DNA of 64,000 nt from Methylibium sp. Root1272 (GCF_001425905.1 NZ_LMDY01000001.1:564890-628889), one strand, 5' to 3'. Counted from the stretch's first letter, positions 34,329 through 50,421 are shown. Notes: generated from the sequence alone by a model not told the origin. Translations and numbers: made by a program.

Positions 34329-37300
34329 GCGGCCTCGGCCATCGAGACCGCTGCGTCCATGTCGACCGCGACGATGCGCGACACGCCCTGCTCCTGCATG
34401 GTCACCCCGATCAGCTGTTCGGCCATTTCCATCGCGATCTTGTTGTGCGAGATGAACAGGAACTGCGTGTTCTGCGCCATGCTGCGCACCAGCTTCGCAT
34501 AGCGCTCGGTGTTGGCGTCGTCGAGCGGCGCGTCCACTTCGTCGAGCAGGCAGAACGGCGCCGGGTTCAACTGGAAGATCGCGAACACCAGCGCGATCGC
34601 CGTCAGCGCCTTTTCGCCGCCCGACAGCAGGTGGATGGTGCTGTTCTTCTTGCCCGGCGGCTGCGCCATCACCTGCACGCCGGCGTCGAGGATCTCGTCG
34701 CCGGTCATCACCAACCGCGCATTGCCGCCGCCGAACAGCTCCGGGAACATGCGGCCGAAGTGCTCGTTGACGGTGTCGAAGGTGCCCTTCAGCAGGTCGC
34801 GTGTCTCGAGGTCGATCTTGTGGATGGCGTCTTCCAGCGTGGTCATCGCGTCGACCAGGTCGGCCGACTGCGCGTCGAGGAAGGTCTTGCGCTCGCGCGA
34901 CGCGGTCAGTTCATCGAGCGCGGCCAGGTTCACCGCGCCCAGCGCCGCCACCTCGCGGTTGATGCGGTCGATCTCGCCCTGCAGGCCGTAGAGCTTGACG
35001 TTGTTGTCCTCGATGTTCCTGCCCAGGACCTCGAGGTCGACCTGGGCCGCCGTCAGCTGCTCCAGGTACTGCGCGCCGCCCAGCTGTGCGGCCTGCTGCT
35101 CGAGCTGCAGCTTGCCGATCTTCTCGCGCAGCGGCTCGAGGCTGCGCTCGAAGCCCAGGCGCTGTTCTTCGGCCTGGCGCAGGCGCGCCGACAGCTCGTC
35201 ATAGGCGCTGCGCTGCGCGCCCAGCGCCTGCTCGCGCTCGAGCTTCAGCGCCAGCGCGGTCTGCAGGCCGGCCTGCGCGGCGGCATCGGTCAGGCGCCCG
35301 AGCTCTTCCTGCAGCTGGGCAGCGCTCTGCTCGTTGGTGGCCACCTGCTGGGCGGCGGTCTCGATCGAACGCTGCAGCTCGCCGCGCCGCGCGGCCAGCG
35401 CACGCGAGCTGAACTGCGCCTCCTGGGCCTCGCGCTCCAGCGTGCGCAGCTGCTCGCGTGCGCCGCTGAGCTGGCGTTCGGCCTGGATCACCGCCTCTTC
35501 CAGGTCGGCGTGGCGCTCCTGCTCGTTGGCGAGCTGCAGGTCCAGCTCCTCGAAGCGCGCCTCGCCGGTGACGCGGCGCTCCTGCAGTTCCTCCAGGCCG
35601 GCGTCGATCTCGGCCAGCTCGGATTCGATCTGCTCGCGCCGCGCGCTGGTCTGCTCGCTCAGCTGGGTGAGCCGCAGCACCTCGACCTGCAGCTGGTGGT
35701 GGCGCGTCTGGCCCTCGGCGGCCTCGCGGCGCGCGCTCACCAGCCGCGACGAGGCGTCGGTGTAGGCCGCCTCGGCCCGCACCAGGGCGGCGCGCGACTC
35801 GTCGACGATCAGCGCCTGGGCGCGCGTCTGCTTCTCCAGGTTCTCGATCTCTTGGGCGCGCGCCAGCATGCCGGCCTGCTCGGAGTCGGGCGCGTAGAAG
35901 CTCACCGCGAACGGGCTGACCGCGTGGCCGGCCGGCGTCATGATGACCTCGCCGTGGGTCAGCTTGCCGCGGTTGGCCAGTGCCTCGTCGAGCGAGGCCG
36001 CGGTGTAGACGCCCTCGAGCCAGTCGTTCAGCAACGCTGCCAGCCCGGCGTCGCCGACCTGCCCGCCCAGGCGCAGCAGGTCCGACAGCCGCGGCAGCGT
36101 GGCATGGGTGTTGGCGATCGCGCCGCTCGGCGGCGTGTAGAAGGCCAGCTTGGCCGGCGGGGCGTCGCCCTCGAAGGCGCGCACCGTCTCCATGCGGCCG
36201 ACTTCGAGCGCATTGATGCGTTCGCGCAGCGCCGCTTCCAGCGCGGTCTCCCAGCCGGTCTCGATGTGCAGCCGCGTCCACAGCCCGCTCAGCCCGTCGA
36301 GCCCGTGCTTGGCGAGCCAGGGCTTGAGCTTGCCCTCGGTCTGCACCTTCTCCTGCAGCGCGCGCAGTGCATCGAGGCGGGCGCTCAGGTCGGCCTGGCG
36401 GCCGGTCTCGGCGTTGACGCGCTCCTGCTTGACGCGGCGATCTTCATCGAGCTGGGGCACCGACGCGGTCAGTTCCTCGGCGCGGGCATCGGCCACCGCC
36501 TGGCCTTCCTCGGCGCCGGCGAGTTGAACGCGCAGGCCTTCGAGGCGCGCCTCGTCGGGCGCCGCCAGCGTCTGGCGCTCGCCGGCCAGGCGCTCGCGGC
36601 GCTGCGTGAGCGCGCGGCCCTGTTCCTCGACGCTGCGCGACTCGGCGGCCAGCAGCTGGATCTGCTGCTGCACCTGCCCGGCCTTGCCGCGCTGTTCGTT
36701 GGCGCGGCCCTGCGCGGCGCGCACCGTGTCTTCCACGCCCGGCAAGGCGCCCGATTGCTCCTCGGCCTGCGCGGCCAGCAGCTCGGCCTGCTCGTCGGCC
36801 AGGGCGATCTGCGCGGCGATCTCGTCGAGCTCGGCCACCGCCTGCTGGCGCCGCTCGTCCCAGTTCGCGTTCTGGCCCGTCAGCTCGGCCAGCCGCTGCT
36901 CGACGCGCTGGCGCCCCTCGACCACGTAACGGATGCGTTCCTCGAGCCGGCTCACCTCGAGCGCGGCCTCGGCCAGCGAACCCTGCGCGGTGTGCAGCGC
37001 GTCGCTCGCCGCGTAGTGCGACTGGCGCACCGTCTCCAGCTCGGCCTCGACGTGGCGCAGCTCTGCCAGCCGCGATTCGATGGCGTTGGTGGCTTCGAGC
37101 ACGGCCTTGTGCACGCGCTCCTCCTCGGACGCCGCATCGCGATGCTTCAGGAACCACAGCTGGTGCAGCTTCAGCGTGCCGGCCTCCTGCAGGCCGCGGT
37201 ACTGGGCCGCGACCTCGGCCTGCTTCTCGAGCTTGTCGAGGTTGGCGTTGAGCTCGCGCAGGATGTCGTCGACACGCTGCAGGTTCTCGCGCGTGTCCTT

Positions 37301-37852
37301 CAGGCGGCTCTCGGTCTCGCGGCGGCGCTCCTTGTACTTGGAGACGCCGGCGGCCTCTTCGAGGAAGAGCCGCAACTCCTCGGGCTTGGACTCGATGATG
37401 CGGCTGATCGTGCCCTGGCCGATGATCGCGTAGGCGCGCGGGCCCAGGCCGGTGCCGAGGAACACGTCCTGCACGTCGCGCCGGCGCACCGGCTGGTTGT
37501 TGATGTAGTAGCTGGAGGTGCCGTCGCGCGTGAGCACGCGCTTGACGGCGATCTCGGCGAACTGGGCCCAGGAGCCGCCGGCGCGGGCATCGGCGTTGTC
37601 GAACACCAGCTCGACGCTGGAACGGCTGGCGGGCTTGCGGTTGCCCGAGCCGTTGAAGATCACGTCCTGCATCGACTCGCCGCGCAGCTCGGAGGCCTTG
37701 CTCTCACCGAGCACCCAGCGCACCGCGTCCATGATGTTGGACTTGCCGCAGCCGTTCGGACCGACCACACCGACGAGCTGACCGGGCAGCTGGAAGTTCG
37801 TCGGCTCGGCGAAGGACTTGAAACCGGAGAGCTTGATCGAGTTGAGGCGCAT
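34325..37852 (-). CDS. smc: Chromosome segregation protein SMC
   Basis: An 1175-residue SMC ATPase for chromosome condensation. N-terminal Walker A GPNGCGKSN near residue 32, long coiled coils rich in Ala, Glu, Gln and Arg, a hinge around residues 500-640, then the C-terminal signature LLSGGEKALTAIALVFAI and Walker B FCLLDEVDAPLDDAN. ATG at 37852 gives the standard MRLNSIKLSGFKSF start. A long frame on the opposite strand is only its shadow. Confidence 0.96.
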
Positions 37853-38038
37853 CGCGGGCGGTTCGCAGGGCGCTGCGCCGGGCGTCTGCAATGCCCCGTG
37901 CTGCGCCGCTAACTCGTTGATTTGTAATGAGAAACCGGCTCGGAAGCCGGCTTGAGAGTGCTCAGGATGATAGCATCGGGCCCTCCCCTGAACTGCAAGC
38001 AAACGTCGACTGCGCGGGATGTGCAGCGGCGTCGAACC

Positions 38039-38524
38039 ATGGCCAAGACTGCCAAGAAATCCAGCCCGCGTACGCCGCCCCGGCAGCGCCCGATGCCGCC
38101 CAATCCGCCCACGGCGCCGAGCAAGGAACTGCACGTGTTCCCGAACCCGGCGCCGGAGCGCGACTACGTCATCCAGTTCCAGATCCCCGAGTTCACCTGC
38201 CTGTGCCCGCTGACCGGGCAACCCGACTTCGCGCACTTCACGATCGACATGATTGCCGACGGGCTGTGCGTCGAGCTCAAGAGCCTGAAGATGTACATGT
38301 GGAGCTTCCGCGACGAGGGCGCGTTCCACGAGAAGGTCACCAACGACATCCTCGGCAAGATCGTCGAGACCACGGCGCCGCGCTTCGCGCGCATCACCGC
38401 CAAGTGGTACGTGCGCGGCGGCATCTACACCAGCGTGGTCGCGGAGCACCGCAAGAAGGGCTGGAAGCCCGAGCCTCTCGTCGCGCTGCCGCAGCACGCC
38501 GCGGAGCGTGGCCTGCCGACCTGA
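38039..38524 (+). CDS. queF: NADPH-dependent 7-cyano-7-deazaguanine reductase QueF
   Basis: A 161-residue unimodular QueF that reduces preQ0 to preQ1 in queuosine tRNA modification. The catalytic Cys is in [14 protein letters not shown], and the signature [15 protein letters not shown] and a later His/Glu set are present. An added N-terminal 30 residues rich in Pro, Lys and Arg are unusual compared with compact relatives. Divergent from smc. A CCGGCT/AGCCGG hairpin at 37935-37950 lies in the 186-bp gap, in which I see no clear preQ1 riboswitch. Confidence 0.9.
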   Translation: MAKTAKKSSPRTPPRQRPMPPNPPTAPSKELHVFPNPAPERDYVIQFQIPEFTCLCPLTGQPDFAHFTIDMIADGLCVELKSLKMYMWSFRDEGAFHEKVTNDILGKIVETTAPRFARITAKWYVRGGIYTSVVAEHRKKGWKPEPLVALPQHAAERGLPT

Positions 38525-38551
38525 GTCCCGCAGGCGAACGCTGTCGGGCGC

Positions 38552-39031
38552 TCAGGTGTCGGCGTTCGAGAGCAGCGCTGCCCGCAACTGCTGCAGCGCC
38601 TGAGTCAATCCCTGGCGCTCCCGGTTGGAACAGGCCGTCGCGCAGGCCACCTGCTCCTGGATGGCCGACGCGGCGGTGCTGAGATCGCGGCCGGCCCGTG
38701 TCAGCGTGATCAGCACCTGGCGTTCGTCGGCGGCGCTGCGGGTGCGCTCGATCAGGCCGAGCGCCTGCATGCGCTTGAGCAGCGGCGTCAGCGTGCCTGA
38801 ATCGAGCGAGACGCGCTCGCCGAGCTCGCCGATGTTGAGGCCGTCGCACTCCCACAGCGCCAGCAGCACCACGTACTGCGGATAGGTCAGACCGATGCGC
38901 GCGAGCAGCGGCCGGTAGACCTTGGTCATCGCCAGCGACGCGGCGTACAGCGCGAAGCACAGCTGGCCGTCGAGTGCCAGATCCGAGGCGTCGGCCTGGA
39001 GCGATGCGGGAAGTCGGCGGGTTTGGCTCAT
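38552..39031 (-). CDS. MarR family regulator, OhrR-like
   Basis: A 159-residue winged-helix repressor. Near the N-terminus the LCFALYAAS segment carries the Cys that in OhrR senses organic peroxides. The wing region RSAADERQVLITLT and the SLDSGTLTPLLKRM recognition part are clear. No ohr gene is adjacent, so the target is elsewhere. Start at 39031 chosen; the frame extends to 39130. Convergent with queF. Confidence 0.85.
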   Translation of the reverse strand: MSQTRRLPASLQADASDLALDGQLCFALYAASLAMTKVYRPLLARIGLTYPQYVVLLALWECDGLNIGELGERVSLDSGTLTPLLKRMQALGLIERTRSAADERQVLITLTRAGRDLSTAASAIQEQVACATACSNRERQGLTQALQQLRAALLSNADT

Positions 39032-39128
39032 GCGGTGGCTTTGATTCGTCTGCAAGCATTTTGCACACGAAAGAATGGCGGTGTGGTGCGGGCCGTGCGC
39101 AATGCAGGCCGCGGGATAATCCTCCTTC

Positions 39129-40331
39129 ATGAACCCCCTGCTTTCCCGGTTGCAGCCCTACCCGTTCGAGCGGCTGCGCGAACTGACTCGCGACGTGCTG
39201 CCGAATCCGGCGCTGCGGCCCATCAGCCTCGGCATCGGCGAGCCCAAGCACCCGACGCCACCGTTCATCCGCGAGGCGCTCGCCGCGGCGCTGGACGGAC
39301 TGGCCAGCTACCCGGCCACCGCCGGCGAGCCGGCGCTGCGCGAGGCCTGCGCCGCATGGGTGCATCGGCGCTACGGCGTGACGCTCGATGCGTCGACCCA
39401 GCTGCTGCCGGTCAACGGCTCGCGCGAGGCCCTGTTCGCGCTGGCGCAGACCGTCGTCGATCCCACGCGCCCCGGCGCCACAGTGGTCTGCCCCAATCCG
39501 TTCTATCAGATCTACGAGGGCGCGGCGCTGCTGGCCGGCGCGCAGACGGTGTTCGCCAACAGCGACCCGGCGCGCAATTTCGCGATCGACTGGTCGGCCA
39601 TCGACGACGCCACCTGGGCGCGCACGCAACTGCTCTATGTCTGCTCGCCGGGCAACCCGACCGGCGCGGTGATGCCGCTCGACGAATGGCAGCGGCTGTT
39701 CGAGCTGTCCGACCGGCACGGCTTCGTGATCGCCTCCGACGAGTGCTATTCCGAGATCTGGTTCCGCGACGAGCCGCCGCTCGGCGGCCTGCAGGCCGCG
39801 CTGGCGCTGGGGCGCGGCGATTTCCGGCGCCTGATCGCATTCACCAGCCTGTCCAAGCGCTCCAATGTGCCGGGGCTGCGCTCGGGCTTCGTGGCCGGCG
39901 ACGCGGCAATCCTGAAGGCCTTCCTGCTCTACCGCACCTACCACGGTGCGGCGATGGGTCCGGCCGTGCAGCGCGCCAGCCTCGCGGCCTGGGGCGACGA
40001 GGCCCACGTGGCGGCCAACCGCGCGCTTTACCGGCAGAAGTTCGAGCGCGTGACGCCGCTCCTCGCCGGCGTGCTGGACGTCGCGCTGCCCGACGCTGGC
40101 TTCTACCTGTGGGCCCGGCTGCCGGCAGCCGTCTGTGGCGGCAGCGACACCCGCTTCGCCCGCGAGCTGCTCGCTCAATACAATGTGGCGGTGCTGCCTG
40201 GCAGCTACCTCGCCCGCGAGGCGCGTGGCACGAACCCCGGCCAGGGCCGCATTCGCATGGCGCTCGTGGCCGGCGTCGACGAATGCGTCGAAGCGGCCGA
40301 ACGCATCGTTTCCTTCATCCAGTCCAGCTGA
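39129..40331 (+). CDS. dapC: Succinyldiaminopimelate transaminase
   Basis: A 400-residue class I/II PLP aminotransferase that makes N-succinyl-L,L-diaminopimelate. The PLP Lys is in FTSLSKRSNVPGLRSGF, with SPGNPTGAV and SDECYSEIWF upstream. The dapC call (over other aminotransferases) rests on its position immediately before dapD. Confidence 0.92.
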   Translation: MNPLLSRLQPYPFERLRELTRDVLPNPALRPISLGIGEPKHPTPPFIREALAAALDGLASYPATAGEPALREACAAWVHRRYGVTLDASTQLLPVNGSREALFALAQTVVDPTRPGATVVCPNPFYQIYEGAALLAGAQTVFANSDPARNFAIDWSAIDDATWARTQLLYVCSPGNPTGAVMPLDEWQRLFELSDRHGFVIASDECYSEIWFRDEPPLGGLQAALALGRGDFRRLIAFTSLSKRSNVPGLRSGFVAGDAAILKAFLLYRTYHGAAMGPAVQRASLAAWGDEAHVAANRALYRQKFERVTPLLAGVLDVALPDAGFYLWARLPAAVCGGSDTRFARELLAQYNVAVLPGSYLAREARGTNPGQGRIRMALVAGVDECVEAAERIVSFIQSS

Positions 40332-40337
40332 GCCTCC

Positions 40338-41162
40338 ATGTCCCATACCCAACTGCAATCGACCATCGACGCCGCGTGGGAAGCCCGCGCCAGCATCACC
40401 GCGGCCAACGCCCCCGAAGTGCGCGAGGCGGTCGAACAGGTCATCTCTGACCTGAACAAGGGCCGCCTGCGGGTGGCCGAGCGCCAGGGCGTCGGCCAGT
40501 GGCAGGTGAACCAGTGGGTCAAGAAGGCGGTGCTGCTGAGCTTCCGCCTGACCGACAACAAGATCATGCGGGCCGGCGACCTGGGATTTTTCGACAAGGT
40601 CGACACCAAGTTCGCCCACCTCGACGAGGCTGCGATGCGCGCCACCGGCGTGCGCGTAGTGCCCCCGGCGGTAGCCCGCCGCGGCAGCTTCATCGCCAAG
40701 GGGGCGGTGTTGATGCCCAGCTACGTGAACATCGGCGCCTACGTCGACGAGAACACCATGGTCGACACCTGGGCCACGGTGGGGTCCTGCGCGCAGATCG
40801 GCAAGAACGTGCACCTGTCGGGTGGCGTCGGCATCGGCGGGGTGCTGGAGCCGCTGCAGGCCAACCCGACCATCATCGAGGACAACTGCTTCATCGGCGC
40901 CCGCTCCGAGGTGGTGGAAGGCGTGATCGTCGAGGAGAACTCGGTGATCAGCATGGGCGTCTACATCGGCCAGAGCACCAAGATCTACGACCGCGCCACC
41001 GGCGAGGTGAGCTACGGCCGCGTGCCGGCCGGCTCGGTGGTGGTTTCCGGTAATTTGCCCAGCGCGGACGGCAAGTACTCGTTGTACTGTGCGGTGATCG
41101 TCAAGAAGGTCGACGCGCAGACGCGCGCCAAGACCAGCATCAACGAGCTGCTGCGCGCCTGA
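40338..41162 (+). CDS. dapD: Tetrahydrodipicolinate N-succinyltransferase
   Basis: A 274-residue left-handed beta-helix acyltransferase. Hexapeptide repeats run from about residue 110 ([40 protein letters not shown]). It converts tetrahydrodipicolinate and succinyl-CoA in the lysine/DAP pathway. Follows dapC by 6 bp. Confidence 0.96.
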   Translation: MSHTQLQSTIDAAWEARASITAANAPEVREAVEQVISDLNKGRLRVAERQGVGQWQVNQWVKKAVLLSFRLTDNKIMRAGDLGFFDKVDTKFAHLDEAAMRATGVRVVPPAVARRGSFIAKGAVLMPSYVNIGAYVDENTMVDTWATVGSCAQIGKNVHLSGGVGIGGVLEPLQANPTIIEDNCFIGARSEVVEGVIVEENSVISMGVYIGQSTKIYDRATGEVSYGRVPAGSVVVSGNLPSADGKYSLYCAVIVKKVDAQTRAKTSINELLRA

Positions 41163-41216
41163 TCGGTCCGGCGCCGGCGTGCAGCGACGGCATTACTCAA
41201 CGGGAGGGTCGGTGCG

Positions 41217-46411
<5,195 letters not shown>

Positions 46412-46453
46412 GCCGCGGCGCCGCCCGACGGGGCGTGGCCGCCCCGCCCGCGC

Positions 46454-46960
46454 TCAGAACGTGCTGCTGCCCGCCTCGCGGTCGCCCAGCGCGACGATCA
46501 TGTCGATCTCGACCGCCGCGTTCTTGGGCAACTGGGCCACGCCGACCGTGGTGCGGGTGTGGCCACCGCCCGGCTGGAACAGCGTGTAGAGGATGTCCGA
46601 GGCGGCGTCGGCCACTTCGCTCTGCTCGGTGAAGTTCGGTGCGCTCTGCACGTAGACCGTCATGCGCAGGATGCGCTTCACGCGGCTCAGGTCACCGCCG
46701 GCGGCCTGGCGCACGACGGCCAGAGCCTTCACGATGCAGATGCGGGCCGCGTGTCGGGCCTCCTCGCGCGAGATCTCGGCGCCGACCCTTCCTGCCACGG
46801 CCACCGCGCCGCGGATGCGCGGGATCTGGCCGCTGACGTAGAGGATGCCGTCATGCTCGACCGAGACCTCGTAGTGCGGCACGGCGCGGATCTCCTCGGA
46901 GAACTCCACGCCCAGGTCGTTGGCCAGTTTCTTGAACAGTGCGTCGCTTGCGGTGCTCAT
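46454..46960 (-). CDS. RidA/YjgF family protein
   Basis: A 168-residue trimeric-type RidA relative, the family of imine and enamine deaminases. GILYVSGQIPR, a middle LAVVRQAAGGDLSRVKRILRMTVYV run (given with flanks) and the end VGVAQLPKNAAVEIDMIVAL are typical. It is longer than RidA itself (about 128 residues), of the YoaB/Rid-like type. Start at 46960 chosen for the MSTASDALFK N-terminus. Confidence 0.85.
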   Translation of the reverse strand: MSTASDALFKKLANDLGVEFSEEIRAVPHYEVSVEHDGILYVSGQIPRIRGAVAVAGRVGAEISREEARHAARICIVKALAVVRQAAGGDLSRVKRILRMTVYVQSAPNFTEQSEVADAASDILYTLFQPGGGHTRTTVGVAQLPKNAAVEIDMIVALGDREAGSSTF

Positions 46961-47035
46961 CGGGGGTGCCTCGTCATCATCCCGGCATGATGCCTCGCGC
47001 CGCCGCACGGTCCAAGCGCCGGCGATGCCCGCGCG

Positions 47036-47899
47036 CTACAGGCCGCGGCGCATCTCCACATGCGGGATGCCCGCATCGTCGAACACCGGCCCACGCTGCA
47101 TGAAGCCGGTGCGGACGTAGAACGGCACGGCCGAGAGCTGGGCACTGAGCACGATCTCGCGGTCGCCGCGCCGGGCAGCCAGCGCCATCAGCGCGTCGAG
47201 CACCGCGCGCCCGGCCCGGCCGCCGCGCAGCGGCCGGCGCACCGCCATGCGCCCGATGCGGGCCAGGCCGTTGGCCTCCGGCACCAGTCGGCCGGTCGCC
47301 AGCGGGAAGCCGAGGCGGTTGTAGGCCACCGCATGCACCGCGCCGGCATCGGTCTCATCCCATTCCATCGCGGCCGGGATGTGCTGCTCCTCGATGAAGA
47401 CCTCGGTACGGATCGAGCGCGCCGCCTCGCCCAGCGCGGCCCAGTCGCCGGTGCGCACCTCGAGCATGGTCTGGCCGACCTCGAAGCCCTCCAGCACCTC
47501 GCGCAGCGCGGCCGGCACCGGCCGGCTGGTCTGCGTGGCCGGGTCGGCGAACACGTAGACCAGCTCGCCGCTGACCAGCAGGTCGTTGCCGCGCAGCACC
47601 GCACCATGGAACAGCAGCGACGAGGTGCGGATGCGGGTGCAGCGGATGCCGATGTCGAGCACGTCGTCGTAGCGCGCCGAGCCCTGGTAGTCCAGCGTCG
47701 CCTTGCGCACGTAAAGGTCGCCGCCGAAGTGCTGCATCGATTCGGCGTAAGGCAGCGCCAGCGCGCGCCAGTAGTCGGCCAGCGCGGTGTCGAAGTACAT
47801 CAGATAGTGGCCGTTGAACACGATCTGCTGCATGTCCACCTCGGCCCAGCGCACCCGCAGGGTGTGCAAGTGGCGGAAATCGCTGCGCTGGAGTGTCAT
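47036..47899 (-). CDS. Acyl-CoA thioesterase-GNAT fusion protein
   Basis: A 287-residue two-domain protein. Residues about 1-140 are a YbgC/FadM-type hotdog thioesterase (RVRWAEVDMQQIVFNGHY with the catalytic Asp, YLMYFDTA). Residues about 145-287 are a GNAT acetyltransferase of the ElaA type (SIRTEVFIEEQHIP, ARIGRMAVRRPLRGGRAG as the acetyl-CoA loop, VPFYVRTGF). Both folds look intact. Overlaps the upstream esterase gene by 4 bp. Confidence 0.85.
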   Translation of the reverse strand: MTLQRSDFRHLHTLRVRWAEVDMQQIVFNGHYLMYFDTALADYWRALALPYAESMQHFGGDLYVRKATLDYQGSARYDDVLDIGIRCTRIRTSSLLFHGAVLRGNDLLVSGELVYVFADPATQTSRPVPAALREVLEGFEVGQTMLEVRTGDWAALGEAARSIRTEVFIEEQHIPAAMEWDETDAGAVHAVAYNRLGFPLATGRLVPEANGLARIGRMAVRRPLRGGRAGRAVLDALMALAARRGDREIVLSAQLSAVPFYVRTGFMQRGPVFDDAGIPHVEMRRGL

Positions 47900-48858
47900 G
47901 ACGCGAAGGCCTCCTGGAGGGCACGGGCGGCCGCGGCGTGCGCCTGGCGCGCCTCCGGCACCGCGCGGCCCATCTTGATGAAATCGTGGACCACGCCGCG
48001 CCACAGCTCCAGCTGTACCGGCACGCCCGCGGCCCGCAGCACGTCGCCGTAGGCGATGCCCTCGTCGACCAGCGGGTCGCATTCGGCCAGCCCGATCCAC
48101 GTGGGCGCGACGCCGGCGTGATCGGGCGCGAGCAGCGGCGCGAAACGCCAGTCCTCGCGGTGCTCGGGCGCGATGTAGTGGCCGAAGAACCAGTCGATCA
48201 GCGGGCGCGCCAGCAGCACGCCCTCGGCATAGCGGCGGTGCGAGTCGCTGTCCTGGCGCGCGGCGGTGCCCGGGTAGAACAGCAACTGCAGCGCCAGCGG
48301 CAGACCGGCGTCGCGTGCCATCAGTGCGCACACCGCGGACAGGGTGCCGCCGGCGCTGTCGCCGCCGACCGCGAGCCGCGTGGCATCGAGGCCCAGCGCC
48401 GTGCCGCCGTCGCGCGCCAGCCACTGCAGCGCGTCCCAGGCATCGTCGACCGCGGCCGGGAAGCGGTGCTCCGGCGCGAGCCGGTAGTCCAGCGACAGCA
48501 CGGCCGCGCCGCCCTGCAGCGCGAGCTGGCGGCACAGGCTGTCGTGGGTCTCCAGGCCACCGATCGTGAAGCCGCCGCCATGCAGGTACAGCAGCACCGG
48601 CAGCCGGTCGCGGCTCGCTGCGTACAGGCGCGCTGGCATCCCGCGACCGTCTGGGGCAGGAATGCGTACCTCCTCGATCCGGGCCAGCGGAACTCTCGGC
48701 AGGTCGAGGATCTCGGCGCCGAGCCGGTAGGCCTCGCGCGCTTCGCCGACGCTCATCGTGTGCAGCGACGGCCGGCCGGCGCGGCGCATGCGGTCGAGCA
48801 CGTCGCGCATCGTGGGGGTCAGCCCGTACTCGGGCGTCTGGGAGGCGGCGGACGGCAT
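47896..48858 (-). CDS. Alpha/beta hydrolase, HSL family esterase
   Basis: A 320-residue carboxylesterase of the hormone-sensitive lipase group (family IV). Oxyanion motif YLHGGGFTIG near residue 93, nucleophile GGDSAGG near residue 165, then DPLVDEG and VVHDFIKM supplying Asp and His. Cytoplasmic, no signal. Divergent from the iron alcohol dehydrogenase. Confidence 0.9.
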   Translation of the reverse strand: MPSAASQTPEYGLTPTMRDVLDRMRRAGRPSLHTMSVGEAREAYRLGAEILDLPRVPLARIEEVRIPAPDGRGMPARLYAASRDRLPVLLYLHGGGFTIGGLETHDSLCRQLALQGGAAVLSLDYRLAPEHRFPAAVDDAWDALQWLARDGGTALGLDATRLAVGGDSAGGTLSAVCALMARDAGLPLALQLLFYPGTAARQDSDSHRRYAEGVLLARPLIDWFFGHYIAPEHREDWRFAPLLAPDHAGVAPTWIGLAECDPLVDEGIAYGDVLRAAGVPVQLELWRGVVHDFIKMGRAVPEARQAHAAAARALQEAFAS

Positions 48859-48942
48859 CGAGCGCGAGCATACTGGCAGCCGCCATTTCCGGCGCAGATG
48901 GAGACACCGCCCGGCGCCCTTGCGCGCTCGAGGACATGCAGC

Positions 48943-50079
48943 ATGGCCAGCATCTTCTACATCACCCAGGTCCAGTTCGATTTCGGCGCGGTGCGCGAGC
49001 TTGCCGCCGAGTGCGCGCGGGTCGGCATCAGCCGCCCGCTCGTGATCACCGACGCTGGCGTGCGTGCGGCCGGCGTGCTGCAGAAGGCACTCGACGCGCT
49101 GAGGGACCTGCCCGTCGCGGTGTTCGACGGCACGCCGTCCAACCCCACCGAAGCGGCCGTGCGCGCGGCCCGCGAGGTCTGGGATGCGCACCGCGCCGAC
49201 GGACTGGTGGCCGTGGGCGGCGGCTCGAGCATCGACCTGGCCAAGGGGCTGGCGATCCTGGCCACCCATCCCGGCGAACTGAAGACCTACGCCACCATCG
49301 AAGGCGGTTCGCCGAAGATCACCGCGGCGGCGGCCCCGCTGATCGCCGTGCCCACGACCGCCGGCACCGGCAGCGAGGTCGCCCGCGGCGCGATCGTGAT
49401 CGTCGACGACCACCGCAAGCTCGGCTTCCATTCCTGGCACCTGGTACCCAAGGCCGCGATCTGCGACCCGGAGTTGACGCTGGGCCTGCCGCCCGGCCTC
49501 ACCGCCGCGACCGGCATGGACGCGGTGGCGCATTGCATGGAGACCTTCATGTCGGCCGCCTTCAACCCGCCGGCCGACGGCATCGCGCTCGACGGGCTGG
49601 CGCGGGCCTGGGCCCACATCGAGCGCGCCACCCGTGATGGTGGGGACCGAGAGGCGCGGCGCCAGATGATGAGCGCGTCGATGCAGGGCGCGATGGCCTT
49701 CCAGAAGGGCCTGGGCTGCGTGCATTCGCTGTCGCACAGCCTCGGCGGCATCGACCCCCGGCTGCACCACGGCACGCTCAACGCGATGTTCCTGCCCGCC
49801 GTCGTGCGCTTCAACGCCGACGCCGACAGCGTGCGCGGCGAGCGGCGCCTGGAGCGCATGGCCCAGGCGATGGGCCTGGCCTCGGCCGGCGACCTGCCGG
49901 CAGCCCTCGTCGACATGAACGCCCGGCTCGGCCTGCCGACCGGCCTGGCCGCGATGGGCGTGGATGCGGCATGGCACGAGCGCGCCGTCACCGGCGCCCT
50001 GCTCGACCACTGCCACAAGACCAACCCGCGGCTCGCGACCGCCGACGACTACCGGGACATGCTGGCCGCCTCGATGTGA
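48943..50079 (+). CDS. Iron-containing alcohol dehydrogenase
   Basis: A 378-residue group III dehydrogenase. NAD-binding GGGSSIDLAKG near residue 88, then VPTTAGTGSEV and the metal ligands in GMDAVAHCMETF, HSLSHSLGG and HHGTLNAMF. Substrate not determinable. ATG at 48943 has GGACATGCAGC before it; another ATG lies three codons upstream. Its end overlaps the convergent small lipoprotein gene by 31 bp. Confidence 0.9.
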   Translation: MASIFYITQVQFDFGAVRELAAECARVGISRPLVITDAGVRAAGVLQKALDALRDLPVAVFDGTPSNPTEAAVRAAREVWDAHRADGLVAVGGGSSIDLAKGLAILATHPGELKTYATIEGGSPKITAAAAPLIAVPTTAGTGSEVARGAIVIVDDHRKLGFHSWHLVPKAAICDPELTLGLPPGLTAATGMDAVAHCMETFMSAAFNPPADGIALDGLARAWAHIERATRDGGDREARRQMMSASMQGAMAFQKGLGCVHSLSHSLGGIDPRLHHGTLNAMFLPAVVRFNADADSVRGERRLERMAQAMGLASAGDLPAALVDMNARLGLPTGLAAMGVDAAWHERAVTGALLDHCHKTNPRLATADDYRDMLAASM

Positions 50080-50306
50080 GGCTCGGGCGCGCCGGTTGCG
50101 GCAGCCGAAGCCACCACCGGCGCCGCGGCCTCGCCGACGCGGTAGTAGCCGCGGTAGTAGGGCCTCGGATAGGGCCGGTCGTAGCCCGGGCCGTAGATGG
50201 GCCGTTGCACCGGCACGACCGGCACCACGTAGCAGCCGCCGAGCAGGGCCGGGATCAGCAGCATGCCGAACCGGGCCCGGCGCCACAGGGAAAGGGAGTT
50301 GGGCAT
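50049..50306 (-). CDS. Small putative lipoprotein
   Basis: An 85-residue protein with a signal and lipobox-like site (LLIPALLGGC) followed by a Tyr/Pro-rich part (YGPGYDRPYPRPYYRGYYR). Such Tyr/Pro-rich small lipoproteins are common in Burkholderiales. Function unknown. Its 3' end overlaps the dehydrogenase gene. Confidence 0.65.
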   Translation of the reverse strand: MPNSLSLWRRARFGMLLIPALLGGCYVVPVVPVQRPIYGPGYDRPYPRPYYRGYYRVGEAAAPVVASAAATGAPEPHIEAASMSR

Positions 50307-50421
50307 GAAGGGTCTCCTCAGCGGTCCGGGTGTCGGGCCCACCCCTTTTCAACGCCGCGCGGCATGCGGCGTTGATTGCTGTCAGGTAAAGACGGCCGCC
50401 GTGCGCGATCCCGGGCGCTGC

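Noticed and set aside
34445-37912. Rightward 1155-residue open frame
   Set aside because: It is antisense to smc throughout, low-complexity and without recognisable domains; a high-GC shadow.
37853-38038. preQ1 riboswitch before queF
   Set aside because: A CCGGCT hairpin is present, but I could not find the conserved preQ1 aptamer loop, so it is not called.
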